In this document: one piece after another, positions 27,706 through 37,284 of the stretch
Position numbering within the stretch: the stretch's first letter is position 1
How the letters are laid out: each line of letters opens with the position of its first letter
NCBI GenBank assembly: GCA_963696505.1
Contig: CAVOKN010000021.1
Coordinates: forward strand, 124,001-188,000
Direction of reading: 5' to 3'
DNA length: 64,000 nucleotides
DNA from: CAVOKN01 sp963696505
GTDB taxonomy: Bacteria; Pseudomonadota; Gammaproteobacteria; Burkholderiales; Rhodocyclaceae
The notes under the pieces: generated by a model
Databases searched by the model: none
Told to the model about the DNA's origin: nothing
What the model saw: only the letters and a program-made list of their open reading frames with translations
Program-made: the position numbers and the translations under genes

Positions 27706-28860
27706 ATGGCCACTGCGAAGGGCAAGACGAGCACGAAGAAAGCGACGGGACCCGGGGCGAAACCACGGACGAGCGGACCGACCAAGCGAAAGAGCGGCGC
27801 TGCGGCCACGGTGGTCCCGACGCGCCACTTCTGCGGCCTGCCGCGCATCCCCGAGCGCAGGCTGCCGCGCGGCCTAAATCGCGACCGCGCCCGCCTCATA
27901 TTGCAGACCTCGAACAAGTGGCTCAACGGCAGTACCCTGCGCTACTGGTTCTTCGACAAGCCTGCGAAGTGGACGGCCTCCGAGGCCGAGAAGAATGTGG
28001 TGCGCCGTGCGTTCAAGATGTGGAAGGACTTCGGCATCGGACTGAACTTCGTCGAGGTCGGCAGCCGCGCCGAGGCGCAGGTGCGCATCGCCTTCGATCA
28101 GAACGACGGCTCCTGGTCCTACCTCGGCAAGGACGTCCTAATGCCGCGCTCCGACCCGCGCACCATGAATTTCGGCTGGAGCCTCACCGCGGACCCGCGC
28201 GAGGGGCTGGACACGGCAATGCACGAGATCGGGCACACCCTCGGTTTCCCCCACGAGCATCAGAATCCCTTCGCCGGCATAGTCTGGAACGAGGACGCGG
28301 TGTACCGCTCGCTCGCCGCGCCGCCCAATAGCTGGGACCGGCAGAAGACGTACTGGAACATCATCCGCAAGATCACGCCGGACCAGGTTCAGGGCTCGTC
28401 CTGGGACCCGGACTCGGTGATGCACTATCCGTTCGAGGCGGGGCTGATCGACAAGCCGGCGCAATACCGTTCCGGCCTGCACCCGGCGGGTGGCATCTCG
28501 GCCCGCGACCGGGAGTGGGTGCTCAAGTTCTATCCGCCCATCGAGCCCGCCACGCTGCCGCTACTGGTGCCGCGGCAATCCGTTCCCCTCACGCTCGAAG
28601 CCGGCAGGCAGGCCGACTTCCGCTTCCAGGCAGATCGCGCGCGCCTGTATGAGTTCCGCACTTTCGGCGAGTCCGACACCGTCATGGCACTGTTCGAGGA
28701 CGCCGCCGGCACGCTCAAGCAGATCGCGGAGGACGACGACTCCGGTGCCGACCGCAATGCCTACTTCCGGTTGCGTCTCAAGAAAGGCAGCAAGCACGTG
28801 CTGCGCGTGCGGCTCTACTACTCCGAGTTGCCCGGCGAGACCGCGGTGATGGTGTGGTAG
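27706..28860 (+). CDS. Astacin-like zinc metalloprotease with C-terminal PPC-like domain
   Basis: A 384-residue protease. Around residue 173 lies HEIGHTLGFPHE, the HExxHxxGxxH zinc site followed by Glu as in astacins, and about 65 residues later the Met-turn SVMHYPF. The last 95 residues (PLTLEAGRQADFRFQA ... GSKHVLRVRL) resemble a bacterial pre-peptidase C-terminal domain. The first 35 residues are Lys/Thr/Ala/Gly-rich and very basic; no signal peptide is evident, which is odd for this family. Start: TAAGGAG lies 6 bases before the ATG at 27706. Confidence 0.88.
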   Translation: MATAKGKTSTKKATGPGAKPRTSGPTKRKSGAAATVVPTRHFCGLPRIPERRLPRGLNRDRARLILQTSNKWLNGSTLRYWFFDKPAKWTASEAEKNVVRRAFKMWKDFGIGLNFVEVGSRAEAQVRIAFDQNDGSWSYLGKDVLMPRSDPRTMNFGWSLTADPREGLDTAMHEIGHTLGFPHEHQNPFAGIVWNEDAVYRSLAAPPNSWDRQKTYWNIIRKITPDQVQGSSWDPDSVMHYPFEAGLIDKPAQYRSGLHPAGGISARDREWVLKFYPPIEPATLPLLVPRQSVPLTLEAGRQADFRFQADRARLYEFRTFGESDTVMALFEDAAGTLKQIAEDDDSGADRNAYFRLRLKKGSKHVLRVRLYYSELPGETAVMVW

Positions 28861-28865
28861 GTGGG

Positions 28866-28898
28866 CCGGCCAGGGTGGTTCCAAGCCACCCTGGCCGG
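28866..28898. terminator. Strong hairpin after the metalloprotease gene
   Basis: A perfect 13-bp stem, CCGGCCAGGGTGG at 28866-28878 and its complement at 28886-28898, with a 7-base loop, 5 bases after the stop codon. There is no T run, so it may stabilise the mRNA end rather than terminate alone. Confidence 0.6.
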
Positions 28899-29039
28899 AG
28901 CTGAAAACGCCTGTCCTACCCGAAATACCCAAGTAGGCCGTTTCGTGGGTTCGCACACGTATCGTTAGGCTATATCCTATATTGACCATACCGTTATATG
29001 CGACACTTACAGTAAACTCTTAGATGAAAGGGATTACTG

Positions 29040-30271
29040 ATGAAGGTCGCCACGGTAGCTGAAAATGGAATTTCCGTTGAAGCCGGCCACATTGAAGATA
29101 TCCGGCTTGCTTCGACCAAGATGACGGGCGCGGACCGAAGGGCGTTTCAGGCGCAGATGGCGCTGAAATATTGTGGCGGCAATCCTCGGCGTGCCGAGGA
29201 CGTCTTCGGATGGAGTCGGCAGGCCGTGCGGCTTGGCCTGCATGAGAAGCGTAGCGGGATCGTTTGTCTTGGGCATCACAGGTTTTGCTGCGGCGCGAAA
29301 CTGTGGGAGGACAAACATCCAGAGGTGGCGCGCGCGCTGTGGGAGATAGCGCAAAGTCATTCGCAACAGGATCCGACTTTTCGCACCACGTTGTCGTTCA
29401 CCCGTTTGACCGCCGAGCAAGCCATCAAGCAGTTGCGGGGACAAGGGTTTGCCGACGACGTGTTGCCCTCACGAAGCTGCATGTCGCAAGTGTTGAACCG
29501 CAACGGCTACCGGCTGCGTCCGGTGCTCAAGGCCAAACCCCAAAAAAAGTCCCAGAAACCGACGCCATCTTCGCCAATATCCAACAACATGAGCGCGCTT
29601 GCCAAGGCCAAGCCGTCATGCGCCTGAGCATGGACTGCAAGGCGACAGTGAATATTGGCGAGTACTCCCGGGGCGGCAAGACGCGGGGCGATAACCAGGC
29701 AGCCGACCACGATATGGGATGCGAGCGAAAACACACGCCGTTTGGTGTCGTTGATGAAGACAGTGGACAACTGCATGTGTCCTTCGGAAGCTCGGCCAAG
29801 ACCAGCGATTTCATCGTCAACAGTCTCTACGCGTGGTGGCAGAGTCAATCGCCTGAGCTGTGCGCTCGGGTTACGCACCTCCAGATCAAGGCTGATAACG
29901 GGCCCGAGAGCAATGGCCGGCGCACGCAATTTCTCAAGCGGATGGTTCAGTTCGCTGATCACATCGGCAAGTCCATTCGCCTGTTGTACTTTCCGCCGTA
30001 CCACAGCAAATACAATCCGGTGGAGCGATGCTGGGGAATCCTGGAAAAGCACTGGAACGGGGCCAAACTAACGGATACCCAAACGATGTTGGAGTGGGCC
30101 AAGAGCATGACCTGGAAAGGCGTTCATCCCGTCGTCGAATTGAACCGTACGGTCTATGAAAAAGGAATCACCGTGGCCAAGGATGCCATGCAAGCTGTCG
30201 AGTCGAGGCTGGAACGAAACCCGCTCCTGCCCAAGTGGGACATCCTCATCCGAACGACCTGCATGGTATAA
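29040..30271 (+). CDS. ISAzo13 transposase made by programmed -1 frameshifting
   Basis: Two overlapping frames. The first (29040-29627) gives the DNA-binding part (MKVATVAENGISVEAGH...); the second, in the -1 frame to 30271, gives the DDE core with MDCKATVNIGEYSRGGKTRGD, IKADNGPESNGRRTQFLKRM and LYFPPYHSKYNPVERCWGILEKHWNG. At 29543-29549 the heptamer A_AAA_AAG sits in the zero frame exactly where the frames must join; slipping yields a fusion of about 410 residues. Both copies keep the same arrangement, so it is programmed, not a mutation. AAAGGGA precedes the start. Confidence 0.88.
29543..29549 (+). promoter_or_regulatory. A_AAA_AAG slippery site for -1 frameshifting
   Basis: Zero-frame codons are CAA AAA AAG; re-pairing one base back gives AAA AAA then GTC, which enters the long transposase frame. 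A downstream stimulatory structure is likely but not worked out. Confidence 0.8.
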
Positions 30272-30289
30272 ATATTCTGGGGAATCACC

Positions 30290-30741
30290 TTAGGCGGCGA
30301 ACCTGGGGCACGGCTCTGCCTGGGACCCCGACTCGCGGACAGCAGGTCGGCCTGAACGGTCATTGGGCGCTGCGCCGCCAACGGCTGCAACGTACTGGTC
30401 AGCCGTCGTTGCCCGGGATTCCCGTGACTCCATCTTCTCAAGCCATAGAGCCCACCGGCAATCCAGGCGCGGTTCAATCAGACCTGCACCGTGCGGATCA
30501 GAGAGGCGTGAAGCTCACCCAAGCGGGGATGAAAGCTGAGATCGCCCTTGGCGGCATGGAGTTGGTTCCTCGGTTCCAGGATCCCTCGTGCATTCCGCCT
30601 GCGTCCGGCTGGCCCGGCTTTGCCGGGCCTCGCCCGCCCACTCTCCCTGGAAACTCGATGGCGGCGGCAGCCCCGATGGCATGGCCCGCCGAGGCTTGAA
30701 ACAGGTCGGGGATGCGTTGCGCGCGTCCCGCGATCGAAACG
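30290..30741. other. Intergenic stretch without a recognisable gene
   Basis: About 450 bp between the IS copy and the convergent VWA gene. Open frames are short and have no recognisable features. Confidence 0.5.
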
Positions 30742-32298
30742 CTACTTCTGGAACGTGAAGCTCGCGTCGTACGTTCCGAAGCTGTTCGACGTGACCCCGT
30801 TGCGCTCCGTGCCCGAGTACGAATCGCGACCGGCAGTGGCCTTGACGGTGAGCGTGCCGCCGGAAGCCGGAATGACACCGGCGTGCACGGCGGCCCTGCA
30901 GATCGACGAGTCGCGCGTATAGACGTCCGTTCCCCAAACGGTGCCGCGCACGTCAACCGAGCGGCAGGTACAGGTGAGGGGCTTGCCCTCGGCGAGGTTC
31001 TCCGACAGACAGCGCACAACCGTCTGGGATGCGACGTCAGTCCGAAACGCGAAGCTCTTGCCGTAAGCTCCGTAGTCCCTCGATGCGACCCCGTTTCGCT
31101 CCTCCCCCTCGTACGAGCCGCGTCCCGGCATCGGATACACGGTCACCTTCCCGCCCTCCGGCTTGATCGCGCCGGCGTGGACCGCAGCGCGGCAGATTGA
31201 GGAATCGCTCGTGTAGACGTCGGAGCCCCAGACGGCTCCCTTGGCCGCGGCCTTTGCGGTGCAATCGCAGGACAGGGGCTTCTTGTCCGAGTACCCGGAG
31301 AGCGTTTCCGGACAGCCGCCCGTGCGCGGGCGCAGGCCTTCCTTGAAACCGAAACTGGCGGGCCATGCACCGTAGTCGCTCGAGTAGATGCCGTTGCGCT
31401 CGCCGCCCGTGTAGAGATCCTGTCCGCCGTATGGGTACACGGTGACCTTGCCCCCGGTCTCCTTGATTACACCCGCGTGAACCGCGGCCCGGCAGACCGA
31501 CGAATCGTCCGTGTAGAGGTCGGTCCCCCACACGGACCCTTGCTTAGTCGCCTCGGCGTCGCATTCGCAGGCGATCGGGCCGGTGCTCCCTCGTTTGGGC
31601 GGGTGGCAGTTCGAGCCCGCCTTGCCTTCCTTCCGCGTCGGCTTCGGGCCGACCTCGCGCTCCACCTCCTGCAAAGCTCTTCCAAGCTGACTGGCATTGG
31701 ACGCCGAGAAGTACTTACCGTTGCCTTCGCGCGCCACGCACTGTAGCTGCTGCGCTTCGTCCCTCGCGACGTCGAAGCCGACGACGTGAAAGCGCACACG
31801 CACCCCCGAAGCGATCGCCTCGCGCGCTGCAGCGCACGGATCGCCCCCGCATTCGTCCTTGCCGTCGCTCACGACTACGACCGAGGCCTCGCCCTCGTAG
31901 TCTTTGAGTTGCTCGACGGCAAGCTTCACGGCTTCGGCGAGCGGCGTCTCTCCCTTGGGTTGGATGGCGTTGACGTTCTTTGCGACCGCAGCTCGATCGC
32001 TTCCGATCGGCGCGACGACCTCGAGGTCCTTGCAATCGCCCTTGCGGCGGTGACCGAACGTCAGCAGGCCGACTTGGACCTTCGGGTCCAGGGACCTCAG
32101 CACCTGGTTCATCACGGTGCGTGCGACCTCATCCTTCGGCTTGCCTTCGACCTTGCGCAGCATGCTTCCCGACGCGTCGTAGACGAACAGCGCCGCCGGC
32201 GGGTGACCAGCGTTACGGGGTTCGCCCACGGCCGCCCCCGCACCCGTGCTCCAGAGCGAGCCGAGACACAGAATCAGAGAGATTCTCCGCCCATCCAT
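30742..32298 (-). CDS. Secreted von Willebrand A protein with three LCCL domains
   Basis: A 518-residue exported protein. Residues 1-24 are a signal peptide. Residues 36-220 form a VWA domain with the metal-ion site DASGSM, the downstream GETPLAEAV and the VVVSDGKDECGG loop. Then come three LCCL repeats (about residues 235-330, 333-425 and 430-518), each with VWGxDxYTxDSSxCRAAVHAG, GGxxTV and a conserved GxxSxxYGxWxxSFxF-type ending, separated by Cys-rich linkers such as LSCDCTAKA. LCCL domains occur mostly in eukaryotic secreted proteins but are known in bacteria. Probably a surface or periplasmic binding protein; the partner is unknown. Confidence 0.85.
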   Translation of the reverse strand: MDGRRISLILCLGSLWSTGAGAAVGEPRNAGHPPAALFVYDASGSMLRKVEGKPKDEVARTVMNQVLRSLDPKVQVGLLTFGHRRKGDCKDLEVVAPIGSDRAAVAKNVNAIQPKGETPLAEAVKLAVEQLKDYEGEASVVVVSDGKDECGGDPCAAAREAIASGVRVRFHVVGFDVARDEAQQLQCVAREGNGKYFSASNASQLGRALQEVEREVGPKPTRKEGKAGSNCHPPKRGSTGPIACECDAEATKQGSVWGTDLYTDDSSVCRAAVHAGVIKETGGKVTVYPYGGQDLYTGGERNGIYSSDYGAWPASFGFKEGLRPRTGGCPETLSGYSDKKPLSCDCTAKAAAKGAVWGSDVYTSDSSICRAAVHAGAIKPEGGKVTVYPMPGRGSYEGEERNGVASRDYGAYGKSFAFRTDVASQTVVRCLSENLAEGKPLTCTCRSVDVRGTVWGTDVYTRDSSICRAAVHAGVIPASGGTLTVKATAGRDSYSGTERNGVTSNSFGTYDASFTFQK

Positions 32299-33051
32299 CT
32301 CCTACCCTCCCTATCTTAAGAGAGACCCGTGAGCTCGCCCGACTGATCCTACCACGCACACGACATCCGACCAAACCGCGCTTGGGAGTATGTCGCGAGT
32401 TCGTGATCTGTCCGGGTTTGTAGGACGTGATCTGTCCGGTTGTCATAGGTACCTGAAGGAGGTGCGTGATGACACGGACGGAGCTGCTACAGGAGATCCG
32501 GACGATGAGATTCGACGAGCCTCTGCAGTCGTGCCCAGTTTGAAAGGCCAAGACATGAGTTCCCTCTTCAACGCTCGCCAAAGTCGGCCTCTGGAAGTCC
32601 ACAGCTATGCCCAATCCATGCGAGTTTGACCCCGGTTCACGCTCCCCTGCGCGATTCGATACCCCATCGTCGGTCGCCGTCAGGGGCGACAGGGCCTTTG
32701 TAGTGGACGCCCGCTTCCGCCCCGGCGGCCCGCACCATGAGCGCTTCGTCCTGCCCCTGAGCGAGGGCACCACCCCTTAACCCACGGCAAGCAAGCGCTC
32801 CCGTTCAAGCCCGCTGACCCCGGAGCTTTTCTCCCCGTGTGATCTCGACGGCTTCGATCGGCGGCCGGTGAAGTTCGCGAATCCGCCCGTCGCGAGTCGC
32901 GGCTAAACAATGGTGGTTCGGCGTAACCGGCCGCCATCCCTGAGTCCCGTCCGAATGGAATGTTCCAGTTCTGACGGAGCCGGTTGGCTGCCACGGGACG
33001 CGTTTCCAGATGTCATTCTGCGGCGTCGCGGCGTGGGGTTCAACCGTTGCG
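32299..33051. other. Intergenic region with a transposase relic
   Basis: About 750 bp upstream of the VWA gene. It contains two copies of GTGATCTGTCCGG (near 32402 and 32430) leading into the transposase start at 32469, so a former IS end. No other gene is supported. Confidence 0.5.
32469..32543 (+). pseudogene. 5' remnant of an ISNCY-type transposase gene
   Basis: MTRTELLQEIRTMRFDEP then a stop after 24 codons. The opening matches the conserved first residues of ISNCY-family transposases (MTxxELLQEIRxMRFEE), and a strong AAGGAGG lies 7 bases upstream. The rest of the gene is gone. Confidence 0.6.
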
Positions 33052-33528
33052 TCACAGTGGATGACCGGTATGGCGTAGCCAAAAGGCCGCCTCGATCCTT
33101 TCGTAACGCTCCAGGCCTTGAGCATCCGGATAAACGCGGGCGACCTCCTTCGCGGCGGCGATGTGTTCTGGTGAAAAAAAGAGGTCCCGGCAATGGCTCA
33201 GGCGGAGAGTCCTGCCGCGGAATGTATAGATGCTCCAGGGTGCCTTAACGATCCAGATGTCTTTCGCAGCGGCGTCGGGCCGAGCATGCCCATCGCGCAG
33301 CGTGATATGGAATCCCCATTCATCTGTCTCCACCGCGTGCACGACCGCCAGACCCATGGAAAAGTGGTCGCGATAGACGAGTTCGGCGCCCACCTTGATC
33401 GGTGTTTCGCTCAGGCGCTCTGCCGAGCGCAGGAAGACGTCGCTGCTGTGCACCGGGACCGCGCCCGGTGATGAGAGACAAGCGGACTCTTCGGGTGGAT
33501 TGCCGCACGGTGGAGGCGCGCTTGTCAT
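33052..33528 (-). CDS. Conserved-looking hypothetical protein
   Basis: A 158-residue soluble protein; ATG with GGAG 6 bases upstream. Seen: a mixed alpha-beta core (KVGAELVYRDHFSMGLAVVHAVETDEWGFHITL) and a C-terminal helical part (SPEHIAAAKEVARVYPDAQGLERYERIEAAFWLR). Composition is that of a real protein. No family recognised, no operon partner. Confidence 0.6.
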   Translation of the reverse strand: MTSAPPPCGNPPEESACLSSPGAVPVHSSDVFLRSAERLSETPIKVGAELVYRDHFSMGLAVVHAVETDEWGFHITLRDGHARPDAAAKDIWIVKAPWSIYTFRGRTLRLSHCRDLFFSPEHIAAAKEVARVYPDAQGLERYERIEAAFWLRHTGHPL

Positions 33529-34093
33529 GGCTCACTCCGGCAAAGGGGGCTCGTTTCCGAGGGGAGGTCACGAGCCCTGTCGCGCTTATCGTACCTGGCT
33601 ATTGTCATCCGCGGCGGTGTTGCGCGCGCCACCCGACACGGTACTGCGGGTGCCGCTCGCGGTGTTGTTGAAGCCACCGCTGACCGTGCCGGCGAAGGCC
33701 GGCTTTCCGACACTACCCCGCAAGGCAGCACCCGGCCAGGAGTAGTCATATCGTCAAAGTGCCGATGGCGGACATTGGACGCTGAGTCCTACAGAGACCC
33801 GTCAGGTATTGCTCCGCCGGACCGTGGGCCTCGTAGCGGTCTTTGAGGAGCACGCGCTTCGATGATCGCTGAGGACGTTACGGGTGGTTCGCGGCGGCGC
33901 CGACTTTGCGGGCGCGGTCGGCCGGCGCTCGGTGCATTGATAACCGTCATGGTGGACCGCCGGCGGCCGAGGTACCCTGATTTGCGTGGGTCGCGCACAA
34001 CGAGTGCGGCGTGTCGGGGGACCGGCGTGCACGACACGGTCCCCGCGCACGGGAGCGCGGTTGGATCGAAACGATGTATCGATGGAGGCGGAC
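33529..34093. other. Intergenic region with a partial dispersed repeat
   Basis: About 565 bp between divergent genes, containing the inverted partial repeat copy D at 33682-33727. No gene or clear promoter boxes seen. Confidence 0.5.
33682..33727 (-). repeat. Dispersed intergenic repeat, partial copy D
   Basis: On the minus strand GCCTTGCGGGGTAGTGTCGG followed by AAAGCCGGCCTTCGCC matches the first third of copies B and C, including the bases before the core. Confidence 0.68.
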
Positions 34094-35030
34094 ATGAACT
34101 CGAAGCACCGTGTGAGAGGGGATGTAGCGATTGCCGTGCTGGCCATTGCGGGGTTGTGGTGCGGATGCGCCGCGGCCGCCAATTCGGCCCAGCCCGCAGG
34201 GGGGGGCACCGCAGCCCGCACTGGGTGCGGCGCCGCGCTGCCCGCAGGGGTCGTCGCGGGCACGACCGCCTCGCGCACCGTGCTCGTCGACGGCAGTAAC
34301 CGCTCCTACCTGCTGCACGTCTCCGCCGGCTACGACAAGGACAAACCCACGCCGCTCGTGCTGAACTTTCATGGGTTCATGAGCAACCCGGAAACGCAAA
34401 ATGCGGCGAGCGGATTTTCCGCGATGAGTGACCGCGAGGGCTTCATCCTCGCCACTCCCGACGGCGGAATCGGCTGGCGTTTCGTGCAATCGGCGCGCGA
34501 CGCGAACACCGCCTTCGTGCGCGAGCTCGTCGCCAACCTGCGCGCGGACCTGTGTGGACCCCAAGCGTATCTATGCAGCAGGCAAGTCGCAGGGCGGATT
34601 CATGAGCAGCTGGCTGGGCTGCACCGCCCCTGAGCTGTTCGCCGCGATCGCGCCCGTCTCGGGAATCTACGAGCCCCCGCCCGGGTGCGCACCAATCCCG
34701 ATCATCGAGTTCCACGGGAGCGCCGATTCGATGGTGCCCTTCGGCGGCGGGCACATTCTGGTCCTGGGTAACTTCCCCGGCGCCGTTGCCGTGATGGACG
34801 AGTGGGCGCGCGTGAACGGATGCAGCGGCGCACCGCAGATCGAGCAAGTCACGCCGCACGTACGCCGCGCTACCTACCGAGACTGCAAGGCGGCCACCGT
34901 CCAGTACCTCACGGACGCCGGCCACACCTGGCCCGGGAGTCCGGTCAGGGAGGGCGACAAGACGACCCCCGCCGACCTGCCGGCGTCGCAGCTGATCTGG
35001 GAATTCCTCAAGGCGAACCCCAAGCCTTGA
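34094..35030 (+). pseudogene. LpqC/PHB-depolymerase-like esterase, frameshifted
   Basis: Corrected length about 312 residues: an exported esterase with an N-terminal hydrophobic signal (VAIAVLAIAGLWCGCAAA, possible lipobox), oxyanion LNFHGFMSN, the nucleophile elbow AAGKSQGG, and a C-terminal AGHTWPG with the catalytic His. The frame breaks near 34555: RADLC is followed by VDPKRIYAAGKSQGG only one frame over, consistent with loss of GT from a GTGTGTGG run. Start ATG 34094 has GGAGG 5 bases upstream. Family members cleave polyhydroxyalkanoate or feruloyl esters. Confidence 0.82.
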
Positions 35031-35459
35031 CGTTCTGACGGGCGGCACCGCGAGGCCCTGGCCGTGAAAATGCTCGCCGGGTCGGCTCGTCGGGATCTGC
35101 GCCGACCTGCCTGTTGCCGTGTGCGGCGGGCGTCGTGGCGGCGCCGATAAACGGCCAAGGCCGACCCCGAAGCCGTCGTGTAGGGTGCGCCGATCCGGTC
35201 ATAGAAATCCACTGGAGCCGCCGTGCCAGTTGCGGCAGCAAGACGCCTCAGGCTTCTCAGATTGCGCCTACAAGGGAGACAACCATCGCGCCCAGCCGAG
35301 ATCAGCCGCGGCGATCAGCGGCCGACAGGCGCACTTCCGCAGCGAGCATCTGGCGACGCGCTGCGCGACCGGTCGGCGAAACACTCGTATCCGCGCTACG
35401 ATAGGATCGGTTTCGCGTAGGAAGCACCCCGCGCCCGATCGTGCGACTGAGAAGGAGGC
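35031..35459. other. Intergenic stretch without a recognisable gene
   Basis: About 430 bp between two hydrolase genes on the same strand. No repeat, RNA gene or convincing frame seen. Confidence 0.5.
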
Positions 35460-36245
35460 ATGACGACGATGTCGGTGCTTGCATCAGTTCGAGGATCTTG
35501 GTTGGTTCGCACCGCGCAGTACGCCTTGTTCGGCGTTTTGTTTGGAATCGTGGCGGCGATAGCCCACGCGGAGGGGATGTTCACCGAAGCCGGACCGGAC
35601 GGCCCCGCCCAGACTGCGTACGCCCCGGCGAGCGGGAAAGGTCCAATCGTCATCGTCATCTCGGGGCAGACTGGTCCGAACTCGTATCAGACCTATGCCG
35701 CCGAGCTGGCGAAGCTCGGCTACTACGCAGTCCTACTCGACGGCAAGGACATCCTGAATCCCGCGCTGACCGGCCTCGCCGCCCTGAAGACCGCGATCGA
35801 GCGGGCGCAACGCTCGCCGGCCGCTGTCCCGGGCAAAGCGGCGGTGATTGGTTTTTCGCTGGGCGGCGGCGGGGCGCTCTACAACGCGGCACCGATGCAG
35901 GACCTCGTCTCGATGGTGGTCGCGTATTACCCCTACACGCGCACCTGGGTCGACAAGGTCAGCTTCTTCGTCAAGCGCTTCCGGGTTCCGGTGCTGGTGA
36001 TGGCAGCGCAGCTCGACCGCTACCAGAACTGCTGCCTGGTCGAAACCGCACAGGCGATGGAAGCGGCCGCCAAGGACGCCGGCGTGAAGTTCGAACTCGT
36101 CGTTTACCCGGAAGCCAACCACGGATTCAACCTGGAATCCGGTGCGCGCGGTGAACCCATGCGCGCTTATCGTCGTGACGACGATCGCGACGCGTGGCGC
36201 CGTACGCTCGAGATGCTGAAGCAGTATCAGCCGCTGGCCAATTGA
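35460..36245 (+). CDS. Exported dienelactone-hydrolase-like enzyme
   Basis: A 261-residue alpha/beta hydrolase with an N-terminal signal or anchor (ALFGVLFGIVAAIAHA). Seen: ISGQTG near the oxyanion position, nucleophile elbow GFSLGG, acid AAQLDRY and catalytic His in EANHGFN, the layout of dienelactone hydrolases. The start may be 35460 or the in-frame ATG at 35469, since AAGGAGG lies 1 and 10 bases before them. Substrate unknown. Confidence 0.85.
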   Translation: MTTMSVLASVRGSWLVRTAQYALFGVLFGIVAAIAHAEGMFTEAGPDGPAQTAYAPASGKGPIVIVISGQTGPNSYQTYAAELAKLGYYAVLLDGKDILNPALTGLAALKTAIERAQRSPAAVPGKAAVIGFSLGGGGALYNAAPMQDLVSMVVAYYPYTRTWVDKVSFFVKRFRVPVLVMAAQLDRYQNCCLVETAQAMEAAAKDAGVKFELVVYPEANHGFNLESGARGEPMRAYRRDDDRDAWRRTLEMLKQYQPLAN

Positions 36246-36646
36246 GTCCGCGTGTGACAGGCCGGACCCTTGCGGCGGCGTGCCTCGGCCCGCGCCTGCT
36301 GGATGCCGTCGTCGCCGCCTGCCGTGGCTGCCGGGCTCGTGTCGGTAGCCTGCGCTGAGCGGTTGGTTGCGCAGCACAGGTGCTGGCGACGAAGTGTTCC
36401 TCGCCACCACGACTTCGGCGCGCTGGCGTGAACGGCCGCACACGGGAAATCACCGCGGTGACCGCGGACCGCCGGAGTTGGCCGGTTGTTTCCTTGTGGG
36501 GTAGTGTCGAAAAGCCGACCTTCGCCGATCCCCGATTTCCCACGGGCTGCTTTCGGCGAGCATGGCGAACCGCGGCTGCCGGCCATGAACTGCCGTTTAC
36601 GACGGTCAGCAGTGGGGATTCGCGACCTCCCTCGCGGCGCCTCGGA
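36246..36646. other. Intergenic region with a dispersed repeat
   Basis: About 400 bp between convergent genes; holds repeat copy C and nothing else recognisable. Confidence 0.5.
36501..36585 (+). repeat. Dispersed intergenic repeat, copy C
   Basis: The copy closest to an apparent consensus: GTAGTGTCGAAAAGCCGACC at the start, GGCGAGCATGGCGAACC in the right half, ending CCGCGGCTGCCGGCCA. Arms such as TTCGCCGA and TCGGCGA can pair, so a hairpin is possible. Confidence 0.8.
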
Positions 36647-37066
36647 TCAGGTGTTGACGGGGCGGATGCGGAACCGCTTGCGACCACCGACGCGAAGTGC
36701 TTGAAAGTGACGCAGATCCAGTGTCAGGACCTCAGTGGTCCCGTGCCGTTCGGCGAGCACGACGATCGAGGCATCGGCGAGCCCAATCTGCAAGTCGCCG
36801 TAGCGGCGCATGATTTCGCGGGCTCGCTCGACATCGTCGGCCGTGAAACTCTCCAATCGATATGCGCCTCTCACCACCTCGTCCAGCAGCGCCGCTTGGG
36901 CGTGCGCGCCGACATGCCGCATCAAGAGGTAGTCCAACTCGGCCAGAACAAAGGGCGACAGCAGCAATGGCCCTTTGGCCGTTTCCAAGGCTGCACGGCA
37001 CGGCGCATGCTGGCGCTGGCTGGCGTCCAGTGCAGCCAGCAGGCCGCTCGTGTCGAGCACGATCAC
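36647..37066 (-). CDS. vapC: VapC-type PIN-domain toxin, second locus
   Basis: A 139-residue PIN ribonuclease: MIVLDTSGLLAALD at the N terminus, the acidic VLAELDYLL, and LADASIVVLAER with the later acidic residue, then VLTLDLRHF. Length normal. The ATG overlaps the antitoxin stop by 4 bases. It differs strongly from the first VapC, so the loci are not duplicates. Confidence 0.9.
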   Translation of the reverse strand: MIVLDTSGLLAALDASQRQHAPCRAALETAKGPLLLSPFVLAELDYLLMRHVGAHAQAALLDEVVRGAYRLESFTADDVERAREIMRRYGDLQIGLADASIVVLAERHGTTEVLTLDLRHFQALRVGGRKRFRIRPVNT

Positions 37067-37284
37067 GGGCTGCCGAAGCCATCGAGAGCTTCATCGAGGT
37101 GCTCGGCGAGCATCGGCTTGCCGCTCTCGATCAGCGGCAGCCGAGGCCGTGGCGCGGGCGCCGCGGCAACGATCTTGCGCAAGGCCTCGCGGATCAGCTC
37201 GGCTTCGCTGGTGCCGCGCGCGCTGGCCAATCGGCCAAGTGCACGCTTGACCTCCGCCGGCACATAGACAGTGGTTTTCTCCAT
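37063..37284 (-). CDS. vapB: Ribbon-helix-helix antitoxin, second vapBC locus
   Basis: A 73-residue protein MEKTTVYVPAEVKRALGRLA with a following AELIREALRKIV helix: a CopG/RHH antitoxin. There is no ribosome-binding site before the ATG at 37284; the start codon lies inside the repeat operator, so the mRNA may be leaderless or nearly so. It overlaps its toxin gene by 4 bases. Confidence 0.85.
   Translation of the reverse strand: MEKTTVYVPAEVKRALGRLASARGTSEAELIREALRKIVAAAPAPRPRLPLIESGKPMLAEHLDEALDGFGSP

Larger units (their letters stand above)
28968..30289 (+). mobile_element. ISAzo13-family insertion sequence, copy 1 (1322 bp)
   Basis: Starts GGCTATATCC and ends GGGAATCACC, related terminal inverted repeats, flanked by the 3-bp target duplication TTA (28965-28967 and 30290-30292). 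Copy 2 at 46758-48079 has exactly the same length, opposite orientation and only a few base differences, so movement was recent. Confidence 0.92.

Noticed and set aside
29543..29627. ISAzo13 frameshift as a mutation
   Set aside because: Both copies keep the same two-frame layout and an in-phase A_AAA_AAG; a programmed shift explains this better.
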